DNA of 64,000 bases from the NCBI RefSeq assembly GCF_009362785.1, contig NZ_WHNQ01000032.1, positions 1 through 64,000 on the forward strand. The letters run 5' to 3'. Below the pieces are notes generated by a model. It did not search any database. It had not been told where the DNA came from and worked only from the letters and a program-made list of their open reading frames with translations. Shown one piece after another: positions 42,312 through 51,767 of the stretch. This stretch comes from Paraburkholderia atlantica (GTDB taxonomy: Bacteria; Pseudomonadota; Gammaproteobacteria; Burkholderiales; Burkholderiaceae). A program made the position numbers and the translations under genes. How positions within the stretch are numbered: the first letter of the stretch is position 1; the number at the start of each line of letters is the position of its first letter.

Positions 42312-43367
42312 ATGACCAACTACCATCGCCAATCCCTCATTTGGGGCGCCGTCGCCTTATCGGCCGGTATTCTTCTCTGGAGCCTGCGCGCGGTGCTGAC
42401 GCCATTTCTTCTCGGGGCAATGATCGCGTACATCCTGCAGCCAGGCGTCGAATGGCTTGCACGTCATCGCACGCCAAGAGGACTTGCCGCGCTTCTTATG
42501 ATCTCTGTATTCGCGTTGGTGATCACGTCGGTCGCCTTGCTTGCATTCCTGGTCATCCAGCAGGAAGTGCCTGAATTCGCAAGACAAGGCCCGTCACTCG
42601 CGGCCAAGCTCGAGGCCATTCTCAAACCGCGGCTCGCATGGCTGGGAGTCAGCTACTCGCTTGATCTGGCGAGTGTCCGTGATTGGGTCGCGGCTCATCT
42701 GATCGCAAGCGAGCAGGGCGCAGCTCTCACCGTGTGGCGGTACCTTGGCACAAGCGGCAATGTAATGATCGCCGTCGTGGGAAATGCAGTGCTGGTGCCA
42801 CTTGTACTCTTTTATCTGCTCTACGACAGGCACGAGGCTTTCGCGCGCCTGGAAAGCTTCGTGCCGCGGCGCTGGCTAGATAGGACGCGCGACTTCGTCG
42901 CAGAGATCGATCACATGATGTCGCAATATCTGCGTGGGCAACTGCTTGTCGTCGCGATACTCGCTGCGTTTTACCCCGTTGCGCTGGCGCTCGCCGGATT
43001 GTCCGTCGCGCTGCCCATCGGTCTTTTGACGGCGTTTGCCGTTTTTATCCCTTACTTCGGATTCGCGTCGGCGCTGGCGATGGCGCTGCTGGCTGCGTTG
43101 CTGCAATTTCCCGACTGGTATGGCCTCGGTGCGGTGATTGTCGTGTATGGCGTTGGGCAGATTCTCGAAAGCGCTATTCTTACGCCCCGGTTCGTCGGTG
43201 AGCGTATCGGTTTGCATCCGCTGGCGGTCATTTTCTCGTTATTGGCTTTCGGGAAACTATTCGGTTTCTTCGGTGTTCTGCTTGCGCTGCCCGCCAGCGC
43301 CGTCTTCGCCTTGGCCTTGCGAGAACTGCGTCGCCGTTATCTGACAAGTACGTTTTACCAGGCGTGA
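42312..43367 (+). CDS. AI-2E (PerM/YhhQ-type) family transporter
   Basis: 351 residues with about eight membrane segments of the AI-2E exporter family (first pair LIWGAVALSAGILLWSLRAVLTP-type; PFLLGAMIAYILQPGVEWL is conserved; GERIGLHPLAVIFSLLAFG near the end). Inner membrane; characterised members export autoinducer-2 or act in Na+(Li+)/H+ antiport. The ribosome site is weak (GAAGG). Stands alone upstream of the convergent TetR gene. Confidence 0.85.
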   Translation: MTNYHRQSLIWGAVALSAGILLWSLRAVLTPFLLGAMIAYILQPGVEWLARHRTPRGLAALLMISVFALVITSVALLAFLVIQQEVPEFARQGPSLAAKLEAILKPRLAWLGVSYSLDLASVRDWVAAHLIASEQGAALTVWRYLGTSGNVMIAVVGNAVLVPLVLFYLLYDRHEAFARLESFVPRRWLDRTRDFVAEIDHMMSQYLRGQLLVVAILAAFYPVALALAGLSVALPIGLLTAFAVFIPYFGFASALAMALLAALLQFPDWYGLGAVIVVYGVGQILESAILTPRFVGERIGLHPLAVIFSLLAFGKLFGFFGVLLALPASAVFALALRELRRRYLTSTFYQA

Positions 43368-43428
43368 TCGGCTAGAGACCAGGTCCCGCTGTGCGGCGCG
43401 CTACGGGAAGACAACCGCCGCCACAGCA

Positions 43429-44181
43429 CTATTCCAGTTCAGACTCCTGCGCCGCGGGCAGCGGACGCCGGGCGATCTTTTCCGCCTCCAGCCGATTGAG
43501 GCCAAACCCTTGCAGGACGATGGACGCTGTACGTTCGCCAAACCTGTCAACTTTGGACCGTAACACCTTCCGCGCGCGAATCGTCCGCTTCGATGATGCT
43601 GACACATCGAGCTCAGCAGCGACTCCTGCGAGCACAGTGCCGATTGCGGAAACGACGCACATCAACTCGTCCGCGATCATAAAGCGCTTTTTTGAAATTC
43701 CTATCGCCGCATCTCGCAGCAGCCGCTGACCAAGACCCGTGCTTAACGCGCGTGTAGACAGCCCCTCGCGTATCAACAATTGTCCCCAGACCGGCTCGCG
43801 GCAGGCACGCAGCAGCGTATGGCGCACTGAGACGGCTATCACTTCCGCCGGGTCGGCCAATCCGGTGGTGAGTCCGTCAAGCCTGTTCGCGAAGTCTTCG
43901 AAGAGCCAGTCCACGAGCGCTGCGAGGATGCCTTCCTTTGATTCGAAGTAGTTGTAGAAAGACCCGAAACCCACGTCGGCGGCATGCGTGATCTCGCCGA
44001 TCGTGACGCTCTCCATTCCTTTTTCCGTCAGTAGTCGGAAGGCGGCGTCGAGCAACCGGACTCGAGTCTCATGCTTGCGCCGGGCTAAACGGGGTGATTG
44101 CCCATGCACCGACTCCCGAGTTGCGATGTGCGCATGGATCGCCGACTGACCGCTTGCACGCTTGTTACGGACATCTGGCAC
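43429..44181 (-). CDS. TetR-family repressor (RND side)
   Basis: 250 residues, GTG start after GGGAGG. An N-terminal arm rich in basic residues precedes the TetR HTH (ETRVRLLDAAFRLLTEKGM, FGSFYNYFESKE), then the ligand domain. Divergent from the RND operon whose promoter block is 44231-44264. It is clearly paralogous to the TetR at 50702 over its whole length (FGSFYN, DPAEVIAVSVRHTLLRA, GLGQRLLRD, EAEKIARRPLP), so the two should see similar ligands and operators. Confidence 0.92.
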   Translation of the reverse strand: MPDVRNKRASGQSAIHAHIATRESVHGQSPRLARRKHETRVRLLDAAFRLLTEKGMESVTIGEITHAADVGFGSFYNYFESKEGILAALVDWLFEDFANRLDGLTTGLADPAEVIAVSVRHTLLRACREPVWGQLLIREGLSTRALSTGLGQRLLRDAAIGISKKRFMIADELMCVVSAIGTVLAGVAAELDVSASSKRTIRARKVLRSKVDRFGERTASIVLQGFGLNRLEAEKIARRPLPAAQESELE

Positions 44182-44230
44182 GTTGCCTCCCGATTCTTTG
44201 TTCCATCAGATTTTAGATTTATACGTCATG

Positions 44231-44264
44231 ATTGACAATAATATCAAACATGGGTCTAATGTCA
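44231..44264 (+). promoter_or_regulatory. Promoter/operator block of the RND operon
   Basis: TTGACA (44232-44237), 17-bp spacer, TCTAAT (44255-44260): a good sigma-70 promoter pointing to the RND operon. The ends form a dyad (TGACAATA ... TAATGTCA). A near-identical block lies at 51507-51540, likewise divergent from a paralogous TetR gene. Confidence 0.7.
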
Positions 44265-44560
44265 CCTGATGCGGATAGCGTCATGCACCGGGATCGTGAT
44301 TCGCAGGTTTCCTGCATATAGGGCGCCTGGGCATGAGCCGACGCGACTACTGGTGTTGCTGTCCCGCTGCCAGTTGCAGCCTGGCGGTCGCGATGACGCG
44401 CCACAACGTTTCGGAACAACGTTCAGTAGCGTTGTAAGCGGATCAGTAACACATCGGATGGCATTCCGACTTTTGCGCTGGTGACAAGGCGTGCTTCTCA
44501 CGCACACCACGGCTCCCGTCAGCGCGGATCACTTTTCTTCCTGGATTCATCACCTGCCTT
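44265..44560. other. Leader region of the RND operon
   Basis: About 295 bp between the predicted transcription start and the first RND gene. No ORF with a ribosome site, hairpin-terminator or known riboswitch pattern was recognised. The length is unusual for a simple leader. Confidence 0.4.
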
Positions 44561-45739
44561 GTGAACATCGTGAAACATTCCGGTCCTGTCGCGCTGAAAA
44601 GGGCGCACTCCTCGTTTCCTTCCGTCTTCCGGCCAACGCACCGGATACCCGCTGTCATCATGGTGTGCGGCGCACTTCTCCTTAGCGCGTGCCATCAGCG
44701 CGAAGCGCTCGTACCGCAGCCAAAGCCCGTCGTGGCGCGGGTGGTTCATCCCGATGGACGAATGGCCGACGCATCGTTGCCGGCGCAGGTGCAGGCGCGC
44801 TATTCCACGCCTCTGTCGTTCCGGGTCGGCGGCAAGGTGATCGAACGGCGCGTGCGTATCGGCGACACCGTGAAGGCCGGACAAATCGTTGCGCTCCTGG
44901 ACCCGACCGATCTGCAGAACAATCTCGTCAACGCGCGCGCGCAACTCGACGCTGCAGAGCATCGTCTCGTGTTCGCGAAGCAGCAGCTCGATCGTGACGA
45001 GGCGCAGGCCCGCGCGAACCTGATTGCAACCGCGCAGCTGGAGCAGACCCAGGACGCCTACGCTTCCGCGCTCGCACAGCGCAATTCCGCTCTCGCACAG
45101 ATGGCGCTTGCGACGGATCATCTTCGCTATGCGACGCTCACGGCCGAGCACGACGGGGTCGTCACGTCGGAAGATGCCGATACTGGCCAGAACGTGCAGG
45201 CCACCCAAGCCGTGTACCACCTCGCCTGGACGGGCGACGTCGACATCGTCTGCGACGCGTCGGAAAACACGGTGAACGCGCTGAGAGTCGGCAGCAAGGC
45301 GAGCGTCTCGTTGTCCGCGCTGCCTGGCAAGTCATTCGATGCGTCCGTGCGCGAGGTTTCCGCCGCCGCAGATCCGGAAAGCCGCACATGGCGGGTCAAG
45401 CTGACATTGACCGCACCCACTGCCGAAGTGCGTCTCGGCATGACGGCCAACGTCGCATTCGATGACTCACGCGAGGGCGCCAACGGTGAAGCCTTTACGC
45501 TGCCGGTGACCGCGCTGTTTCACGAAGGTGAAAAGCCTGCCGTGTGGGTGGTCCGTAACGGTAGCGACGCGCTTGAACTGCGCCCGGTCACGATCGCGCA
45601 ATACGGCGAACGCTCAGTGTCGATCGCTGCCGGTCTGCACGATGGCGACCGCGTTGTGCTGCAAGGCGTGCATGCCGTAAGTTCGGGTCAACACGTGCAG
45701 GTGGTGCCTCCACTACATCCGGAGGAGTTTGCGTCATGA
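44561..45739 (+). CDS. RND efflux periplasmic adaptor (membrane fusion protein)
   Basis: 392 residues. A lipoprotein-type signal (VIMVCGALLLSAC), a lipoyl-like half (RIGDTVKAGQIVALLDPTD), a helical hairpin (DAAEHRLVFAKQQLDRDEAQ), then beta-barrel and membrane-proximal domains. Periplasmic linker between pump and outer-membrane channel. The GTG start lacks a clear ribosome site and a start a few codons on is possible. It overlaps the pump gene by 4 bp. Confidence 0.9.
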   Translation: MNIVKHSGPVALKRAHSSFPSVFRPTHRIPAVIMVCGALLLSACHQREALVPQPKPVVARVVHPDGRMADASLPAQVQARYSTPLSFRVGGKVIERRVRIGDTVKAGQIVALLDPTDLQNNLVNARAQLDAAEHRLVFAKQQLDRDEAQARANLIATAQLEQTQDAYASALAQRNSALAQMALATDHLRYATLTAEHDGVVTSEDADTGQNVQATQAVYHLAWTGDVDIVCDASENTVNALRVGSKASVSLSALPGKSFDASVREVSAAADPESRTWRVKLTLTAPTAEVRLGMTANVAFDDSREGANGEAFTLPVTALFHEGEKPAVWVVRNGSDALELRPVTIAQYGERSVSIAAGLHDGDRVVLQGVHAVSSGQHVQVVPPLHPEEFAS

Positions 45740-48700
45740 ACGCGCGTGACCAGCAAAGCGCGCGCGATGGCGCGCCCGCGAGCGCCTCGAGCGAGACAGG
45801 CACAAGCGGAACCGGTTTCAATCTCTCGGCCTGGGCGTTGCGGCACCAGCAGCTCGTGATCTTTCTGGTCGGCCTCGCCACGCTGTTTGGCGTGATCGGC
45901 TATACGCACCTCGCGCAGTCGGAAGATCCGCCATTCACGTTCCGCACCATGGTCATCAAGACTTACTGGCCAGGCGCGACCGCGCGCGAGGTGCAGGAGC
46001 AGATCACCGACCGGATCGGCCGTCAATCGCAGGCGGCGCCTTATGTCGACAACATCAAGAGCTACTCGCGGCCCGGCGAGTCGATGATCTTCTTCGCAAT
46101 GAAAGATTCGGCGCCCGTCAAGGATGTGCCCGAGACGTGGTATCAGGTCCGTAAAAAAATCGGCGACATCGCGGCGACGCTTCCGAAAGGAACAATCGGC
46201 CCGTTCTTCAACGACGAGTTCGGCGACGTCTACACGAATATCTACGCGCTGGAAGGCGATGGCTTTTCTCCCGCGCAACTGCACGACTATGCGGACAAAC
46301 TGCGCACGGTGCTGCTGCGCGTACCCGGCGTCGCGAAGGTCGACTACTTTGGCGACCCCGATCAGCACATCTTTGTCGAGATCTCGAACGCGCAGCTGAC
46401 GCGGCTGTCGATTTCGCCGCAGCAATTGGCTCAGGCCATCGACGCGCAGAATGCCGTTGCCCCCGTCGGCACCATCACGACGGAGGATGACCGCGTGTTC
46501 GTACGTCCGAGCGGCGCGTTCAAGGACGAACAGGCGCTCGCGGATCTGCTGCTAACGATCAACAAGCGCACATTCCGCCTCGGCGACATCGCGGCCATCA
46601 AGCGTGGCTACGATGATCCGCCTGTCACGCAAATGCGTGCCGGCGGCCAGGCGGTACTCGGCATCGGCGTGACGATGCAAAAGGGCGGTGACGTCATCGA
46701 CCTCGGCAAGGCGCTCGACGCAAAGACCGCTGAACTGCAGGCGACGCTTCCGGCGGGTCTCAAGCTCACGCCGGTCTCGAGCATGCCCCATGCGGTCAAG
46801 CACTCGGTCAACGAGTTCGTGCGCTCGGTCGGCGAAGCGGTGGCGATCGTGCTGGTCGTCAGCCTCGTTTCGCTGGGACTGAGAACCGGCATGGTAGTCG
46901 TGATCACGATTCCGATCGTGCTGGCGATGACGGCGCTGTGCATGCATCTGTTCGGCATTGGCCTGGACAAGGTGTCGCTCGGCACGCTCGTGCTGGCGCT
47001 CGGGCTGCTCGTCGACGACGCGATCATCGCCGTCGAAATGATGGCGGTGAAACTCGAACAGGGCTGGAGCCGCATGCGCGCTGCCGCCTTTGCCTATACG
47101 AGCACAGCCTTTCCGATGTTGACGGGAACGCTCGCGACGGTCGCCGGTTTTCTGCCGATCGCGCTCGCCAAATCGAGCACGGGCGAGTACACGCGCTCGA
47201 TCTTCGAGGTGTCGGCGATCGCACTGATCGTCTCGTGGTTCGCGGCGGTCGTGCTCGTGCCGTTGCTCGGCTTTCATATGCTGCCCGAACGCAAAGGTCA
47301 CGAGGGCGCGGCTCACGTGCACGAGCACGATGTCTACAACACAGGTTTCTACCGGCGCCTGTCGGGCTGGGTCTCGTGGTGTATCGACCGGCGCTGGGTG
47401 GTGCTAGGCGTCACCGCCGTGCTGTTCGCATTCGCAATGGCGGTGTTCACACGCGTGCCGCAGCAGTTCTTTCCGAACTCGGAGCGCCCCGAGCTGCTGG
47501 TCGACCTGAGGCTGCCGGAAGGCGCTTCGTTCGAGGCGACGCTACGTGAAGCGAAGCGGCTCGAAAAGGTGCTGGACGGCAAGGCGGAGATCGAGCATTA
47601 CGTCGACTTCGTGGGGACAGGCGCGCCGCGCTTTTATCTGCCGCTCGATCAGCAGCTGCAACAGCCCAACTTCGCGCAGTTCGTCATCACCGCGAAGGAC
47701 GTCGAGACGCGCGAGGAGTTGATGCACTGGCTCGACGCGAAACTCGAGAAGGACTTCTCTGGCGTTCGTACGCGTGTCGCTCGACTCGAAAACGGTCCGC
47801 CCGTGGGCTTCCCGATCAAATTCCGCGTCAGTGGTGACGACATTGCGACGGTGCGCTCGATCGCGGATACGGTGGCCGGGCAGGTCCGTGCGGACCCCCG
47901 CACGCGTAACGTCCAGTTCGACTGGGACGAGCCGGCCGAGCGTTCCATGTCATTCGAGATCGATCAGAACCGGGCGCGTCAGCTTGGCGTCACCTCGCAG
48001 GACGTCTCCAGCTTCCTCGCGATGACGCTTTCCGGCTACACGGTCACCCAGTATCGCGAACGCGACAAGCTGATCAACGTCGATCTGCGTGCGCCAAAGA
48101 GCGAGCGCGTCGATCCGGCAAAGCTCACGAGCCTGGCGATCCCCACGCCCAACGGCCCGGTGCCGCTCGGCTCGCTGGGACACGTCCGCGACACGCTGGA
48201 ATACGGGGTCATCTGGGAGCGCGACCGCCAGCCGACCATCACCGTGCAGGCCGACGTGCGCGGCGACGCGCAGGGCATCGACGTGACTCGCGACATCGAG
48301 CATGCACTCACCGCTGCGCGTGCCAAATTACCCGTCGGTTACCGGATCGAGGTAGGCGGCGCGGTGGAAGAGAGCGTCAAGGGCCAGACATCGATCAACG
48401 CGGAAATGCCGTTGATGATCATCGCGGTGCTGACGCTGCTGATGATCCAGCTGAAGAACTTCGCACGAACTTTCATCGTCGTGCTGACCGCGCCGCTTGG
48501 CTTGATCGGCGTGGTGACCGCGCTGCTGCTGTTCGGCAAGCCGTTCGGCTTCGTCGCGTTGCTGGGCGTGATCGCGATGTTCGGCATCATCATGCGCAAC
48601 TCCGTGATTCTGGTGGACCAGATCGACCAGGACATAGCAGCGGGGCAGCCGCGCTTCGACGCGATCATCGGCGCAACCGTGCGGCGGTTCCGGCCGATCA

Positions 48701-48909
48701 TGCTGACGGCCGCCGCCGCAGTGCTCGCGCTGATACCACTGCTTCGCTCGGGCTTCTTCGGCCCCATGGCAACCGCACTGATGGGCGGCATCACCATCGC
48801 CACACTGCTGACGGTGTTCTTCCTGCCGGCGCTCTACGCGACCTGCTTCAGGGTCCGGCGTGACGAGCGCGACGCGCAACCAGTCGTCGTCGAGCATACG
48901 GAGGTTTGA
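45736..48909 (+). CDS. RND efflux pump inner-membrane transporter
   Basis: 1057 residues with 12 membrane helices and two large periplasmic loops. The proton-relay Asp pair is in LVDDAIIAVEMM in helix 4; MLTGTLATVAGFLPIAL and FGIIMRNSVILVDQID are conserved. The SQAAPYVDNIKSYSRPGESM segment puts it in the HAE1-like branch near MexK/TriC-like pumps. Proton-driven export of a hydrophobic or aromatic compound is likely, given the shared regulation with an aromatic cluster. Confidence 0.93.
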   Translation: MNARDQQSARDGAPASASSETGTSGTGFNLSAWALRHQQLVIFLVGLATLFGVIGYTHLAQSEDPPFTFRTMVIKTYWPGATAREVQEQITDRIGRQSQAAPYVDNIKSYSRPGESMIFFAMKDSAPVKDVPETWYQVRKKIGDIAATLPKGTIGPFFNDEFGDVYTNIYALEGDGFSPAQLHDYADKLRTVLLRVPGVAKVDYFGDPDQHIFVEISNAQLTRLSISPQQLAQAIDAQNAVAPVGTITTEDDRVFVRPSGAFKDEQALADLLLTINKRTFRLGDIAAIKRGYDDPPVTQMRAGGQAVLGIGVTMQKGGDVIDLGKALDAKTAELQATLPAGLKLTPVSSMPHAVKHSVNEFVRSVGEAVAIVLVVSLVSLGLRTGMVVVITIPIVLAMTALCMHLFGIGLDKVSLGTLVLALGLLVDDAIIAVEMMAVKLEQGWSRMRAAAFAYTSTAFPMLTGTLATVAGFLPIALAKSSTGEYTRSIFEVSAIALIVSWFAAVVLVPLLGFHMLPERKGHEGAAHVHEHDVYNTGFYRRLSGWVSWCIDRRWVVLGVTAVLFAFAMAVFTRVPQQFFPNSERPELLVDLRLPEGASFEATLREAKRLEKVLDGKAEIEHYVDFVGTGAPRFYLPLDQQLQQPNFAQFVITAKDVETREELMHWLDAKLEKDFSGVRTRVARLENGPPVGFPIKFRVSGDDIATVRSIADTVAGQVRADPRTRNVQFDWDEPAERSMSFEIDQNRARQLGVTSQDVSSFLAMTLSGYTVTQYRERDKLINVDLRAPKSERVDPAKLTSLAIPTPNGPVPLGSLGHVRDTLEYGVIWERDRQPTITVQADVRGDAQGIDVTRDIEHALTAARAKLPVGYRIEVGGAVEESVKGQTSINAEMPLMIIAVLTLLMIQLKNFARTFIVVLTAPLGLIGVVTALLLFGKPFGFVALLGVIAMFGIIMRNSVILVDQIDQDIAAGQPRFDAIIGATVRRFRPIMLTAAAAVLALIPLLRSGFFGPMATALMGGITIATLLTVFFLPALYATCFRVRRDERDAQPVVVEHTEV

Positions 48910-48911
48910 TC

Positions 48912-50375
48912 ATGAGCTTTACCTGCAAGACATCCGTGGCGGCCGCGGTTGCGGCACTCGCCATGTCGGCGTGCTCGTTCGGGCCGAGCGGCGAACCGCC
49001 AGCCATGCCGTCGCCCGGGCACTATGGCGCTGCGGCGCAGCCATCGAAAACGGTGGCTGCGGGTGGCGTTGCGCAGACGTTCGATGTCGGCGCGGCTCCC
49101 GTGCCTCAATGGTGGCGGCTTTACCGCTCAGATGCGCTCGACGCCTTCGTCGACGAAGGCTTGCGCAACAGTCCGACACTTGCCGCGACACAGCGCACGC
49201 TCGCGTCAGCGCGGGAGGAACTGCGCGCACAGATCGGCGCATCGACGCTGCCGTCGATCGACGGCGCCGCGCAGGTCGAGCGCGCGCGTACGCCTATCGT
49301 GCCGGGGCTTGGCCCCGAGCAGGTGCAATACAACTTTTTTGCCGGGCAGATCTTCACCCATTACACGTTCGACCTGTTCGGCCAAACGCGTTACATGAAT
49401 TCGGCGAGCGCGGCGCGTGTGAACGTGCAGGCGTTCGAACTGGAGGCGTCACGTCGCGCGCTCACCGCGAACATCGTCGGTACGGCGATCAATGTGGCGG
49501 CGCTCGATCGGCAGATCGCGCTTACCGAGCGGCTGGTTGTGGTGTCCGACGACGCTGCGAACGAAGATCAGCAGCGCTACACGCTCGGCTCGGCCTCGCG
49601 CGCACAGGCGCTTGAGTCGAAACAGAGCGCGGCTGCGATCGCGGCGACGTTGCCGTCGCTGCGTCAGCAACGCGCGTGCGCTATCCACGCGCTGGCCGTG
49701 CTGATGGGGCGCACGCCGGATGACGCGCCGAGCGTGCCGGAACTCGAAAGCCTGTCGCTGCCGCAGCACTTGCCCGTGGCCGTGCCGTCGGATCTGCTGC
49801 GCTCGCGCCCGGACATCGAGGCAGCCGACGCCGCCGTGAAGGCCGCCGCCGCGGATGTCGGCGCCGCGACGGCCCAAATGTTCCCGAGCCTGTCGCTGAC
49901 GGCCTCGATGGGCCGAGGCGGTTTCAACTGGCCGGCGGTGACGTCGGGCGCGGGCGCACTGTGGGCGATCGGCGCCGGCCTGTCGCAGCCAATCTTCCAT
50001 GGCGGCGCGCTGTTCGCACAGCGTCGCGCGTCTGTCGACGCCTACGACGCCGCCGTGCTGCACTATAAGGCGACGGTGCTGTCCGCTTTCCAGGATGTGG
50101 CGAATTCGCTGGCCGCGCTGGATAACGACGCCCAGACGCTCGCTTCGTCGGACGAAGCCGCGGTCGCCGCTCGCGCGGCATTCGAAGATACGGCGTCGCG
50201 CCAGCGCATCGGCTCGCTGCCTTCGACGGCACGACAGGCGAGCGAGTCGCGTTACCTGAACGCGCAGATCGCCGCCGTGCGCGCAGCCGGTCAGCGCATG
50301 AGCGATACGGCGGCGCTGTTCCAGTCGATGGGCGAGTTGCCCGCCACCCCGCAGAGCGCAGCGTCGGCGCAATGA
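48912..50375 (+). CDS. RND outer-membrane channel (NodT/OprM family)
   Basis: 487 residues. Lipoprotein signal (AALAMSACSFGP), then two repeated outer-membrane efflux domains (WWRLYRSDALDAFVDEGLRN; VPSDLLRSRPDIEAADAAVK; SAFQDVANSLAALDND). Forms the trimeric exit duct of the pump. GGAGG lies before the ATG at 48912, 2 bp after the pump stop, so expression is coupled. Confidence 0.93.
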   Translation: MSFTCKTSVAAAVAALAMSACSFGPSGEPPAMPSPGHYGAAAQPSKTVAAGGVAQTFDVGAAPVPQWWRLYRSDALDAFVDEGLRNSPTLAATQRTLASAREELRAQIGASTLPSIDGAAQVERARTPIVPGLGPEQVQYNFFAGQIFTHYTFDLFGQTRYMNSASAARVNVQAFELEASRRALTANIVGTAINVAALDRQIALTERLVVVSDDAANEDQQRYTLGSASRAQALESKQSAAAIAATLPSLRQQRACAIHALAVLMGRTPDDAPSVPELESLSLPQHLPVAVPSDLLRSRPDIEAADAAVKAAAADVGAATAQMFPSLSLTASMGRGGFNWPAVTSGAGALWAIGAGLSQPIFHGGALFAQRRASVDAYDAAVLHYKATVLSAFQDVANSLAALDNDAQTLASSDEAAVAARAAFEDTASRQRIGSLPSTARQASESRYLNAQIAAVRAAGQRMSDTAALFQSMGELPATPQSAASAQ

Positions 50376-50701
50376 CCGGGTGTTCGTGACAGTGGCGAGG
50401 ACAGTCGGGCCGGACCGGCGCCGGGCAATCGGTTCAAATATGAGGAAGCCTTGCGCGGAGCGGAGAGGACCGCACTGTCCTGTCCGCAATCCGCACATTG
50501 CATGAATACAACGCAGTTGCGCGCTTTGAGGAATGAGTCGGTGCGAACGGCGGGGAAACCATGCCTTCGCTTTATCTGCTGGATGCCTCGCTGATTTTTC
50601 CGTCGACGCAGAATGCGGTCCGGCTCATATGTTCAGCGCTTCGCGAAATAGCGAGGTATCACTGCGAGACGCTCGACAACCACGGCCGGGACACTACCAA
50701 C
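50376..50701. other. Gap with no recognised gene
   Basis: About 325 bp between the end of the RND operon and the convergent TetR gene. A partial inverted repeat (GGACAGTCGGGCC/GGACCGC...GTCC around 50400-50490) may form hairpins but lacks a T-run. Nothing else seen. Confidence 0.4.
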
Positions 50702-51457
50702 TCAGCCCTGATCGACGGCTTCCTCGACGGTGGGCAATGGACGGGAAGCGATCTTTTCCGCCTCCGCGCGCTTCAGTCCGAGCGTTTGCAGCAACATTGC
50801 TGCCGTGCGCTCGGGAAAATGCTCGCCGCTAAAGCCCAGTTCTGTCAGCACGCCCGCCGCGCTCGCGCCCGGCACGACAAAGTTCAGCTCGGCGGCGATG
50901 GCACACAGCACCGTGCCGCCCACTGCGAGAAATCCGATAAAGGGGTCGGCCACGACGAACCGTTTCGCCGCAATCCCGCTGCCGATGTCGCGCAGCAGTC
51001 GCTGACCGAGTCCGCGGCTCATTGCGCGCGCAGAAAACCCTTCACGGATCAAAAAACGTCCCCACACGGGATCATGCCGCGCCCGAAGGACCGTATGGCG
51101 CACAGAGACGGCGACTACTTCTGCGGGGTCGGAAACGCCGCCTGTAAGGCGATCGAGCATGTTCGCGAATTCTTCAAACACGTTGTCGACAAGCGTCGCA
51201 TAGATCGCTTCCTTCGATTCGAAGTGGTTGTAGAACGAGCCGAAGCCCACGTCGGCGGCCTCGGTGATTTCGTTGATCGCCACGCCCTCCATGCCCTTTT
51301 CGGCCATCAGCCTGAGAGCAGCGTCGAGCAGACGGGTTCGCGTCTCACGCTTGCGACGTGCACCGCGCGGCTCCCGTTCTTCGGCAACCGGTACGGGGGC
51401 GACGGACGTGGCAACGGTGGAACGCTTGCCTGCCCGGCGATTTGTCGTGTTGGTCAT
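50702..51457 (-). CDS. TetR-family repressor (catabolic side), paralogue of the RND-side repressor
   Basis: 251 residues starting MTNTTNRRAG after AGGA. HTH RLLDAALRLMAEKGM and FGSFYNHFESKE, ligand domain to ARPLPT-like end. Strong full-length similarity to the TetR at 43429. Divergent from the aromatic cluster beginning at 51768, with the promoter block 51507-51540 between. It probably represses that cluster and may also bind the RND-operon operator. Confidence 0.92.
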   Translation of the reverse strand: MTNTTNRRAGKRSTVATSVAPVPVAEEREPRGARRKRETRTRLLDAALRLMAEKGMEGVAINEITEAADVGFGSFYNHFESKEAIYATLVDNVFEEFANMLDRLTGGVSDPAEVVAVSVRHTVLRARHDPVWGRFLIREGFSARAMSRGLGQRLLRDIGSGIAAKRFVVADPFIGFLAVGGTVLCAIAAELNFVVPGASAAGVLTELGFSGEHFPERTAAMLLQTLGLKRAEAEKIASRPLPTVEEAVDQG

Positions 51458-51506
51458 CGTGATTCCTGATCTGGACATACCGCGCAGTATAGATTCGATT
51501 CTCTAT

Positions 51507-51540
51507 ATTGACAAAATCATCAGCGATGAGTTTAATGTCA
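51507..51540 (+). promoter_or_regulatory. Promoter/operator block of the aromatic cluster
   Basis: TTGACA (51508-51513), 17-bp spacer, TTTAAT (51531-51536), flanked by the same ATTGACA and TAATGTCA ends as the block at 44231. Directs transcription towards 51768. Confidence 0.7.
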
Positions 51541-51767
51541 TCAAAGGTCTCGACGAGCCGATTCGACCAGAACCGATGGAGTGATGATGGAGACAGCAGC
51601 CACAAACGGCGCCACGCCTTGCCTTGCCCGCCCGCCCGCCGATGCGGGCATCCGAACCCGCTATCGATAGCGCCTCGGCGAAGCGTCGATCGCCGTTCGA
51701 TCATGCCGCCAGTGAGGGATCTTTCGAACCCGCATCGGCCATCGCAACCGCCTGATCAGGTTCCGAT

